This document shows, one piece after another, positions 1 through 5,273 of a stretch of 6,465 nt of DNA. A model generated the notes under the pieces. It was not told where the DNA came from. It was given only the letters and a program-made list of their open reading frames with translations, and searched no databases. The translations under genes were made by a program, and so were the position numbers. The first letter of the stretch is position 1; each line of letters begins with the position of its first letter. The stretch comes from Leptospiraceae bacterium (GTDB taxonomy: Bacteria; Spirochaetota; Leptospiria; Turneriellales; Turneriellaceae), in assembly GCA_016788945.1 (NCBI GenBank), contig JAEUSA010000213.1, forward strand, positions 1 through 6,465, in the 5' to 3' direction.

Positions 1-979
1 CATAGCTAAATGCGAGGTTTATCCGTGTGCCCCGTGCTTCGTCGCTCGTCACGCCAAATTTAAATGACTGCCGTGCATCGGGCAGAATATTTCCGATCTC
101 GGGTTTAATGAGCCACGCATGCAGCAGATTACCGGCATAAAAGACTGCGGTAGTGATGAGGCCGCCCATAGCAATCTTGCCCCATAAATTCGTTGCGCTC
201 TCCAGCCTGTCAAATTCTGCCTGCGCCGCCGCCTCATCGTATAAACCGATATGACCCTGTGAGTTGCGGTAGAGTTCTGGCGCCGATTGCTGGTACTTAC
301 TGCGGTAAACGAGAAAGACCGTCGTCGAAAAGAGTGTGATCGCCGCTGCGGTACCGGTGCTGATCGCCCAGAAATAGCCCCAGTCGCGCCGCTCTTTGTA
401 GAAATGCCCCCAGCCCGGCAACGCTGCCGCACGCCACAGCGCACCACGATCTGATGGAATGAACAAGTCTTTGATTTTTACGGCAAGCCGTTCTGAAAGC
501 GCCTTGATGTCATTGAACATCGTGGAATTCTGCTTTGTTTTTCCAGATTCGCTGCCGAGCGTCTCGCCGTCGACGACCGACAGAATCACACCGTGAATCT
601 CGAGCGAATCTGCCGATGACTTGAAACTGCCGAAAATAATACCGTCGGCACCGAGCGCCAGCCCCATCTCTCGTATCTTCTTGATGTCGGCAAAATCGGC
701 GGCGAGCCATTTATTCTCCGCTGCGTATTTTTTCCATTCGGCCGCGGCAATTGCCGTATAGCGGTATCGCCCCTGAATCGCGCCGTTCACTGCATCGGCG
801 AGCGAGTTTGACAGAAAAGCAAGATTCGCATCGCTCGCCTCGTTATAAAAATCAACAAAGATTAATTTCTTAGCGGGCACATCGCTTGCCGCGGGCAAAT
901 GCACCGTCTGGCTGCGTGGCGCTGCGCTAACCGATAAAGTCAATAAGAGCGCAGAAAGCGAAATGAGGGGCGCACGCAT
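1..979 (-). CDS. Exported TolB-N/LpoB-like + DUF5683-like membrane protein, second paralogue (3' end cut by window edge)
   Basis: The open frame starts at ATG 979 and is still open at base 1, with 326 codons visible. Its last visible residues (LAFSY) align with ASFSY near the end of the paralogue at 2230-3300, so only about five residues and the stop are missing. A signal peptide is visible (MRAPLISLSALLLTL, ending near SAA). The first domain contains KKLIFVDFYNEASDANL and LGADGIIFG. This looks like the alpha/beta fold of TolB-N/LpoB/CsgG-type periplasmic proteins, where such motifs are typical. Next come PSDRGALWRAALPGWGHFY, a DUF5683-like PGWG motif, and two hydrophobic segments separated by a polar stretch containing AQAEFDRLE. 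By eye about half the aligned positions match the paralogue. The gene lies 90 bp after the lipoprotein gene and is probably its operon partner. The start was chosen because the signal peptide begins there; an upstream in-frame TTG at 1021 is possible but poorly spaced from GGAGGAAG. Function is unknown; a cell-envelope role is inferred. Confidence 0.82.
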   Translation of the reverse strand, partial: MRAPLISLSALLLTLSVSAAPRSQTVHLPAASDVPAKKLIFVDFYNEASDANLAFLSNSLADAVNGAIQGRYRYTAIAAAEWKKYAAENKWLAADFADIKKIREMGLALGADGIIFGSFKSSADSLEIHGVILSVVDGETLGSESGKTKQNSTMFNDIKALSERLAVKIKDLFIPSDRGALWRAAALPGWGHFYKERRDWGYFWAISTGTAAAITLFSTTVFLVYRSKYQQSAPELYRNSQGHIGLYDEAAAQAEFDRLESATNLWGKIAMGGLITTAVFYAGNLLHAWLIKPEIGNILPDARQSFKFGVTSDEARGTRINLAFSY

Positions 980-984
980 CGGTC

Positions 985-1010
985 GATACGGCCGGCCTGC
1001 ACGGCCGATC
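985..1010 (-). promoter_or_regulatory. GC-rich hairpin just upstream of the 979 start codon
   Basis: GAT-a-CGGCCG, a 7-base loop (GCCTGCA) and CGGCCG-ATC form a nine-pair stem with one bulged base. On the transcribed strand the hairpin ends five bases before ATG 979. No U-run follows, so it does not look like an intrinsic terminator. It fills the space where a ribosome binding site would be expected and may affect translation. The paralogue at 3300 has a different GC-rich hairpin in the same relative place. Confidence 0.4.
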
Positions 1011-1069
1011 GGCGGCGGCAATGGAAATCAGGGGCTTCCTCCATGACCAGAAGTTCTTCGTATCCAGAT

Positions 1070-2218
1070 CTATTCCCAGTGAGCCCAATCCCAATTTATT
1101 GAACTGCCAGCTAAGGGAGCCCAGTACAATTTGGCATTGTATGTAAAAGTCTGAACTGCCTCAACATGTCCGGCGGCGTCAACACATGCAAAGCGTACTA
1201 CGCGACTTCTTTCTCCTTGCGCCGTTGGTGCACTCAGAACCACCCCGGTCGCATTGTCATATTGGCTTCCGGTAGTGATCGAAATTGGCGGGCCTATGGC
1301 AATAACGGGACTTGGGCCATCTATTGTGTATGCTATGCGATCTGGGTTGTCAGAGCAGGTCAAGGTCACGCTGCCTGGGAACAAGAAGTTAGCATTGTTC
1401 GCCTGCGATGAGGTTGTCGCCGGCGCTGTATCGTCCCGGCGAATATTGAAAAACAACTCGGTATTCAGACCCGCACCAGCATTCGTCATACAGATTCGAA
1501 CTATTGTTGGATTGACAGTAACCTCTGCAATGTTGATTGTTGCAGTTTGTTCATTAGCGGGTATGCCGGCATAGATTGGTACATTACTACCGCTTAGCGC
1601 GGTTCCCGACGTAATATCTACGGAGCCAACGGCGCAGCTCGAGCCACCTTTCTTAAACTGGAAGTTAACGGTAACTGAATTCTGATTTTTCCATTTCACG
1701 GTCGCCACGGTGTAACCGCCGGTGCCTAAATAAGTCGGCTTTAAATCAACAACGCCACCCTGCAATGTCACGGTATAATTAGAAAGTTTGTTGCCTGACA
1801 AATCTGTCAATGCGCTTAAATCAAACGTAATTGGACCAAAATCTAAGCTGCCTGTAAGAGAAAGTTGATAAGACAGGTCGCTAAGTTTTGTAACCGATTG
1901 AATTACAAGCTGGCCAGCTCCAGAACCCGCAGGATTTGGGTAATTGCTCTTCTCTCCCGCATTCAACATAGGTTCAGAAAAAGTTAGCACTAAGTCGGAA
2001 AGCGTATCCACTGCTGTCGAATCGTTGGTGACTGACGATGGTTTGTTGGTATTCGTGACCCGTGGCGCCTCCGTGTCCTTCTTGTAACACGAAGCCTTCG
2101 GATTCAGACAATTCGCGTCTTTATTGATCTTGCATGCCGGCGTCAGAAGAGAGAATGCAGCAACGGCAGCGACCAGTATCGTTCGTTTATGCACAGTTCG
2201 GCAAAGCTCTTTAGCCAT
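1070..2218 (-). CDS. Outer-envelope lipoprotein with SbsA-type Ig-like domain and chitobiase-C-like domain
   Basis: This 382-residue protein begins with a lipoprotein signal peptide: basic residues (K, R, K, R), a hydrophobic stretch (TILVAAVAAFSLL) and a lipobox-like TPAC with the acylated Cys at residue 29. The Pro at -2 and Thr at -3 break the E. coli rule but suit the relaxed lipoboxes of spirochaetes. Residues ~48-153 resemble a Big_5/SbsA Ig-like domain (DTEAPRV, LVLTFSEPM, ALTDLSGNKL). Residues ~155-260 form a beta-rich region I do not recognise. Residues ~262-361 (DDTAP, SVTLTCSDN, AYTIDGPSP, VRFACVDAAGH) resemble the chitobiase/hexosaminidase C-terminal fold. A Trp-rich tail (NWDWAHWE) ends the protein. 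ATG 2218 is preferred over upstream ATGs at 2245, 2233 and 2230 because GGGGG sits five bases before it. However, ATG 2233 forms an ATGA overlap with the upstream stop. It is probably a surface or periplasmic adhesion-type protein; ligand and function are unknown. Confidence 0.85.
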   Translation of the reverse strand: MAKELCRTVHKRTILVAAVAAFSLLTPACKINKDANCLNPKASCYKKDTEAPRVTNTNKPSSVTNDSTAVDTLSDLVLTFSEPMLNAGEKSNYPNPAGSGAGQLVIQSVTKLSDLSYQLSLTGSLDFGPITFDLSALTDLSGNKLSNYTVTLQGGVVDLKPTYLGTGGYTVATVKWKNQNSVTVNFQFKKGGSSCAVGSVDITSGTALSGSNVPIYAGIPANEQTATINIAEVTVNPTIVRICMTNAGAGLNTELFFNIRRDDTAPATTSSQANNANFLFPGSVTLTCSDNPDRIAYTIDGPSPVIAIGPPISITTGSQYDNATGVVLSAPTAQGERSRVVRFACVDAAGHVEAVQTFTYNAKLYWAPLAGSSINWDWAHWE

Positions 2219-2223
2219 AAATT

Positions 2224-2228
2224 CCCCC
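2224..2228 (-). promoter_or_regulatory. Ribosome binding site supporting the lipoprotein start at 2218
   Basis: On the minus strand GGGGGA precedes ATG 2218 with AATTT between the G run and the start. It lies within 10 bases of the upstream gene's stop (2230-2232), which fits translational coupling. It is the main reason to prefer 2218 over the nearby in-frame ATGs. Confidence 0.5.
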
Positions 2229-2229
2229 A

Positions 2230-3300
2230 TCATTGAAATCCCCACGTATACGAAAACGACGCGCGCAGACTCGGTATTTGTGAATGGTCGGCACCAAGAT
2301 GAAACTGTACCGGCAGCGCCGCGGTTTTGTTGTCTTTGCGCAGCACATTACCTGCATCGGGTGCGATGAAGTATGCATGCGCCATGCTGATCAGCCAAAT
2401 GCCCGCCGTGATGCCGCCGCCGATCAAGGCCAACTGCCCGTATTGATTGCCCTTAGCTTCGAGGCGATCGAACTCCGCTTGCGCCTCGGTCTGATTATAG
2501 TGGCCGGTACCGCCCGCGCTATTTTTATAAACCTGTGGCTCATATGCCGCATATTGCGCCCGTATAACAATAAACATCGTCGTCATCGTCGCCGTAAAAG
2601 CGAGCGCGGTGCCACCCGAAATCATCCAGAAATTGCCCCAACCGGTGCGCTGCTTATAGAAATGCCCCCAACCCGGAAACAGCAACGAACGCGTGAGCGC
2701 GCCGCGATCTGAAGGCACGAACAGGTCTTTGATTTTTTTTGCGAGGTTGTCTGACACCTGATTGATCGTCTCGAACATCTCGGCGCTGATCGGGGCTTTC
2801 GCGTCCTGTTCATCGACGACCTCGCCGTCGATTACCGAAAAAATGATCGCGTGAATTTCAAGCTGCTGATCCGCCGAATTATACTTACCGTAGATGACGC
2901 CGTCGGCGCCGAGGGCTTTGCCCATCTCGCGCACTTTCTTGCGATCGTAGAAATCTTTTTCAGTCCAGTTATTGTCTTTCGTGTATTTTTTCCACGTCGC
3001 TTCGGGAATTCGCGAATAACGGTATTTGTCTTTGATCGCGGTGTCGACCGCATTACCGATCGACTGCGACAGGTACTGCAGGTTGGCATCGCTGGCTTCA
3101 TTATAGAAGTCGAGAAAAACGAGCTTCTTAGCAGGCGCCTCGGCGTCAATGGTGACCGGCTTCGCCTTGAACGTCGCCTGTTCTTTTGCCGCGGAGAGGG
3201 GGAGCGGCAGTAGCATGGCGACGAGGAGAAGTAGACTCACCCCGGCTAAGAAGCCACCCCTGCTTGCGAAGGAAGGGAGCGTTGTGCTGGAGCATTTCAT
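2230..3300 (-). CDS. Exported TolB-N/LpoB-like + DUF5683-like membrane protein, first paralogue
   Basis: This 356-residue protein has a long signal peptide (hydrophobic VSLLLLVAMLLPLPL, likely cleavage after Ala37 in LSA-AKEQ). Residues ~58-190 contain KKLVFLDFYNEASDANL, a basic helix (WKKY) and ALGADGVIYGKY. This is typical of the alpha/beta domain shared by TolB-N, LpoB and CsgG-like proteins. SLLFPGWGHFY (205-215) matches the DUF5683 motif. It is followed by hydrophobic segments at ~224-246 and ~289-312 with a polar insert (NQTEAQAEFDRLEAKGNQYG) between them. The C-terminus (SFSYTWGFQ) looks like a beta strand. Its stop is 11 bp from the lipoprotein start, and its paralogue lies beyond, so these three genes are probably an operon. 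ATG 3300 is chosen over ATG 3360 because the signal peptide starts there and because the likely -10 box (3363-3368) would put transcription start downstream of 3360. Molecular function is unknown. Confidence 0.85.
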   Translation of the reverse strand: MKCSSTTLPSFASRGGFLAGVSLLLLVAMLLPLPLSAAKEQATFKAKPVTIDAEAPAKKLVFLDFYNEASDANLQYLSQSIGNAVDTAIKDKYRYSRIPEATWKKYTKDNNWTEKDFYDRKKVREMGKALGADGVIYGKYNSADQQLEIHAIIFSVIDGEVVDEQDAKAPISAEMFETINQVSDNLAKKIKDLFVPSDRGALTRSLLFPGWGHFYKQRTGWGNFWMISGGTALAFTATMTTMFIVIRAQYAAYEPQVYKNSAGGTGHYNQTEAQAEFDRLEAKGNQYGQLALIGGGITAGIWLISMAHAYFIAPDAGNVLRKDNKTAALPVQFHLGADHSQIPSLRASFSYTWGFQ

Positions 3301-3310
3301 ACTTCGGTAC

Positions 3311-3325
3311 CCCCGCCGTGCGGGG
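3311..3325 (-). promoter_or_regulatory. GC hairpin before the 3300 start codon
   Basis: CCCCGC-CGT-GCGGGG is a perfect six-pair stem with a three-base loop. It lies ten bases upstream of ATG 3300 in the transcript leader. The G-run of its 3' arm is the only Shine-Dalgarno-like sequence for this gene, so folding would hide it. It could also be one copy of a dispersed GC palindrome; that cannot be judged from one window. Confidence 0.4.
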
Positions 3326-3341
3326 CGTGCCCTGTAAAAAA

Positions 3342-3370
3342 TGGTTGCCGCTCGGCCCATGCACTATACT
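3342..3370 (+). promoter_or_regulatory. Likely hicBA promoter
   Basis: TATACT at 3365-3370 is a good -10 box. The best-spaced -35 candidate is the weak TGGTTG at 3342-3347 (17-base spacer); TTGCCG at 3345 matches better but leaves only 14 bases. Transcription would start about seven bases before ATG 3384, leaving almost no leader. This fits the absence of a Shine-Dalgarno sequence before hicB. Confidence 0.4.
3363..3368 (-). promoter_or_regulatory. Likely -10 box for the minus-strand operon
   Basis: Read on the minus strand this is TATAGT, five of six matches to TATAAT. It overlaps the plus-strand TATACT of hicBA by four bases, making a shared divergent core. No good -35 box is seen 16-18 bases upstream. 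Transcription would start near 3355, giving a leader of about 55 bases that includes the GC hairpin. Confidence 0.35.
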
Positions 3371-3371
3371 T

Positions 3372-3382
3372 GCTACAGTAGC
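3372..3382. promoter_or_regulatory. Palindromic operator candidate at the hicBA start
   Basis: GCTAC-A-GTAGC is a perfect inverted repeat lying between the -10 box and the hicB start codon. An outer TACT (3367-3370) / AGTA (3377-3380) pair overlaps it. Toxin-antitoxin operons are normally autoregulated through palindromes in this position. The bound factor is not obvious here, because this HicB has no visible DNA-binding domain. Confidence 0.35.
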
Positions 3383-3383
3383 G

Positions 3384-3593
3384 ATGCAGAAAATTCAATA
3401 TGTAACATATCGCGAAGGCGAATACGTTGTTGCCCGTGGCTTGAATCTTGAGATCAGCAGCTTCGGCCAGACTGATGACGAAGCTACGGCAAACTTCAAA
3501 GAAGCTGTGGATCTTTATTTTGAAGATTCGGCACCCGAAAATCTGCCGGTCGCGCTTGACATTCACGTGCGCGAATTTGCTGTGAATGCCTAA
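3384..3593 (+). CDS. hicB: HicB-family antitoxin, short form
   Basis: This 69-residue protein has the HicB partial RNase-H-like fold. An N-terminal strand pair (IQYVTYREGEYVVARG) leads into a strand and turn (LEISSFGQTDDEA), then a helix (ATANFKEAVDLYFED) and a final strand (LPVALDIHVREF). Members of this family bind and block the cognate HicA RNase. Many HicB proteins carry an added ribbon-helix-helix or helix-turn-helix domain for operon repression; none is present here, since the protein ends right after the core. The gene precedes hicA and overlaps it by 8 bp, so the antitoxin is translated first and the two are probably coupled. ATG 3384 is chosen because it begins the conserved domain and lies just after the likely promoter. 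The in-frame upstream extension to 3186 runs through the divergent gene's signal peptide and is rejected. Confidence 0.85.
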   Translation: MQKIQYVTYREGEYVVARGLNLEISSFGQTDDEATANFKEAVDLYFEDSAPENLPVALDIHVREFAVNA

Positions 3594-3789
3594 GCTGCCG
3601 TCAGCAGAGCATATCCTAAAAGTCCTTCGACACCATGGCTTTGTTTTCAAATCACAGAAAGGCAGCCATGTGAAGTACGTAAAAGAGGGTCGCACGGTCA
3701 TCATTCCATACCCTCGCAAAGAAATCCCCGTCGGTACATTGCAGTCGATCTGCAAACAAGCAGGGCTGGAAAAGTCGGTATTTGATTGA
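3586..3789 (+). CDS. hicA: HicA-family mRNA interferase toxin
   Basis: This 67-residue protein, normal length for the family, has the HicA double-stranded-RNA-binding-like fold. It has an N-terminal helix (SAEHILKVLRHHGF), the GSH motif with the expected catalytic His at residue 28 (KGSHVKY), a strand (TVIIPYP), and a C-terminal helix after KEIPVGTLQSICKQAGL. HicA toxins cleave mRNA and stop translation until neutralised by HicB. All hallmark parts are present, so it looks intact. Its ATG lies inside the end of hicB and has no clear ribosome binding site of its own, pointing to translational coupling. Its stop is six bases from the end of the convergent fibre-like gene, so the two transcripts probably run into each other. 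I see no hairpin and T-run between them. Confidence 0.9.
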   Translation: MPKLPSAEHILKVLRHHGFVFKSQKGSHVKYVKEGRTVIIPYPRKEIPVGTLQSICKQAGLEKSVFD

Positions 3790-3795
3790 TTGCCC

Positions 3796-5106
3796 TCACC
3801 GCCGCGCCACCACCCGGTTTTTCTCAAGACTGGCCTCAAGCCGTACCAACCGTAGTTCGAGCTTCGCCGTCCGCGCATCGGCCTGCGCCTTTTCTTGCTG
3901 CACCTGTTTCAGAAGTGCGGCGTATTTTTGCTCCGCTTCTGCCGCGCGTTTCTCTAATGCGAGAACCTGCGTGTCTTTTTCTGATTTGAGTTCGTTAATA
4001 CCCTGGATGATCGGTCCGAAGAGACCCGTATGCTGAACCATGAGATAACCGTCTTCGTTTACGGACACCAATTCGGGGAAGGCCAAATGCACTTCCTGTG
4101 CAATGACGCCCAGAAATTTTCCCTCAGCATTTTTTTTATAAAAGGAAACCCCCCGGATATTGGCGAGCTTGTTAAGGACGCCTGTTAATGGCAGTATGTT
4201 AGTTTTCAGGCGCGCATCGGAAGTACAATTATGAACACCTGCTGTAATAGTACATTGTAGAACGCCGCTGGCATCATAAAAACCCGCCGTACCGGATTCA
4301 GTGACTCGAAAGACTATGTCATTGTCTGACGCGTAGAATCTAAAAAGGCCGCCAGCACCAATTTTATGATCCAAGTGGTTTCCTGAGTTGAATTGGCATG
4401 ATCCGCCGGCAAAGCATTGAAGCCCTGTAGTTGTAGAATTGTTCCAGGTAAACCAGCTACCTCCATTCACGTTTACGTTGCCATTTACGTCGAGTTTTGA
4501 TCCCGGCGCAGCTTCGCCAATCCCAACAGATCCGCCTAAAGGATTAAGAAGCAAACTCGCCGACGTCGTCGCCGACCCCTTGGCTTGAATTTGCGTCGTG
4601 GATATCGCCATATGAGCACCTGCACTATCGCCGATAATTCCGAAACCTGTGGCACCAGCCAGTGTAACCGCAGAACCGCCGTCGAGGTGGAGTTTTGCGT
4701 TCGGCGTGGCGACACCAATACCCACGTTACCACCCAACGGATTGAGTCTCAGGCCATTCGCCGTTGTGCCATTCGACTTTGCCTGAATCTGGTTCGTGTC
4801 GACAGCAATATGATTACCCGTCGCAGAGCCGAATACACCGAACCCCGTAGCGCCTGCAAGCGTTACAGCCGTACCGCCCATAATACCAAATTTTACACCT
4901 GGGTTCGCCACGCCAATGCCAACGTTACCCGCGCTGTAACTCAAGTCCGTGGCCGTCAGAGTCCACTTCGCATTATACAGTTCGGTAAAATTGGCATTCA
5001 CATCGTCCGCAACGGCCGGATTGCCCGCCGAGAACGTAATCTGTGCCGCAGAAACACTACCACGCACAGCCACGAAAAGAAGGGGGATTAATATTTTATT
5101 ACGCAT
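3796..5106 (-). CDS. Secreted tail-fibre-like protein with Peptidase_S74 intramolecular chaperone domain
   Basis: This 436-residue protein starts with a signal peptide (MRNK, ILIPLLFVAV, cleavage likely VSA-AQ after residue 20). A short SAGNPAVADDVNANF segment (26-40) follows. Two 66-residue tandem repeats span 62-127 and 128-193, each opening VGIG and closing NPLGG, with a third partial copy from 194. Residues ~296-372 form the S74 domain known from phage endosialidase and fibre proteins. SDARLK supplies the Ser296/Lys301 dyad, followed by FLGVIAQEV, FPELV and GPIIQGINEL. In the family this domain assists trimer folding and then cuts itself off before the Ser. Residues ~370-432 are heptad-rich coiled coil, ending ARR. 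A good AGGGAG lies before ATG 5106. The signal peptide implies an exported host surface fibre rather than a virion part. Ligand unknown. Confidence 0.88.
   Translation of the reverse strand: MRNKILIPLLFVAVRGSVSAAQITFSAGNPAVADDVNANFTELYNAKWTLTATDLSYSAGNVGIGVANPGVKFGIMGGTAVTLAGATGFGVFGSATGNHIAVDTNQIQAKSNGTTANGLRLNPLGGNVGIGVATPNAKLHLDGGSAVTLAGATGFGIIGDSAGAHMAISTTQIQAKGSATTSASLLLNPLGGSVGIGEAAPGSKLDVNGNVNVNGGSWFTWNNSTTTGLQCFAGGSCQFNSGNHLDHKIGAGGLFRFYASDNDIVFRVTESGTAGFYDASGVLQCTITAGVHNCTSDARLKTNILPLTGVLNKLANIRGVSFYKKNAEGKFLGVIAQEVHLAFPELVSVNEDGYLMVQHTGLFGPIIQGINELKSEKDTQVLALEKRAAEAEQKYAALLKQVQQEKAQADARTAKLELRLVRLEASLEKNRVVARR
4528..4923 (-). repeat. Two tandem 198-bp coding repeats in the S74 fibre gene
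   Basis: Copy 1 is 4923-4726 and copy 2 is 4725-4528. Each encodes exactly 66 residues. Both carry VGIGVA, GG(T/S)AVTLAGATGFG, TQIQAK and LNPLGG in register with no gaps. A third partial copy (VGIGEAAPGSKLDV) begins at 4527. The copies differ at many positions, so the duplication is not very recent. The pattern suggests repeated beta-structured shaft units. Confidence 0.8.
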
Positions 5107-5273
5107 AGTTCTCCCTGTTCAGGGCATTTGCCGCTGAAACTGCGGCATCGAGCCTATACCCACCCACTCACCGCGGCAAGAAGTTTTCCCGTCATTTTTG
5201 AGCTTGTTTACCGTGTGCATGATACTTCTTTCTTTTGTACTCTTTTGTTCTCCAATGCTTGCGCGCTGCGGTG
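5107..5273 (-). promoter_or_regulatory. Intergenic leader of the S74 gene: RBS and two small inverted repeats
   Basis: This 167-base gap holds no gene. On the minus strand AGGGAG (5116-5111) is a good ribosome binding site four bases before ATG 5106. CCCTG-TT-CAGGG (5113-5124) overlaps that site and could pair over it. TGCCGC-(7)-GCGGCA (5129-5147) is a perfect six-pair stem. Neither hairpin is followed by a U-run, so neither is a convincing terminator. No promoter with good -35 and -10 boxes was found; TATAGG near 5155-5160 is a weak -10 candidate. Confidence 0.4.
5231..5250. repeat. 10-bp tandem direct repeat
   Basis: TCTTTTGTAC is followed directly by TCTTTTGTTC, nine of ten bases identical and one helical turn apart. 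It lies in a pyrimidine-rich tract between the collar and S74 genes. On the minus strand it reads as two ACAAAAG units. It could be a protein-binding site or A-tract element upstream of the S74 gene, or it may be chance. Confidence 0.35.

Noticed and set aside
49..447. Minus-strand 132-codon open frame
   Set aside because: It is an Arg/Ser-rich out-of-frame shadow of the DUF5683-like paralogue, which is read in another frame.
944..1044. Small minus-strand ORF of 33 codons starting at ATG 1044
   Set aside because: The GGAGGAAG lies just inside its start rather than before it, the peptide has no recognisable feature, and it overlaps the paralogue's signal peptide in another frame.
3311..3340. 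Intrinsic terminator made of the GC hairpin and the A/T run
   Set aside because: On the plus strand the run after the hairpin is A, not T. On the minus strand the T run precedes the hairpin. Orientation is wrong in both directions, and divergent genes need no terminator there.
3186..3593. Longer HicB starting at 3186
   Set aside because: The extension is low-complexity translation through the divergent gene's signal peptide and the promoter; HicB homology starts at ATG 3384.
3297..3878. Minus-strand 193-codon open frame opposite hicBA
   Set aside because: It is antisense to both clear toxin-antitoxin genes and overlaps the starts and ends of neighbours; the protein has no domain-like features.
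4585..5091. Plus-strand 168-codon open frame
   Set aside because: It lies wholly antisense to the S74 fibre gene repeats, has Arg/Cys/Thr-rich composition without any recognisable domain, and no promoter or ribosome binding site.
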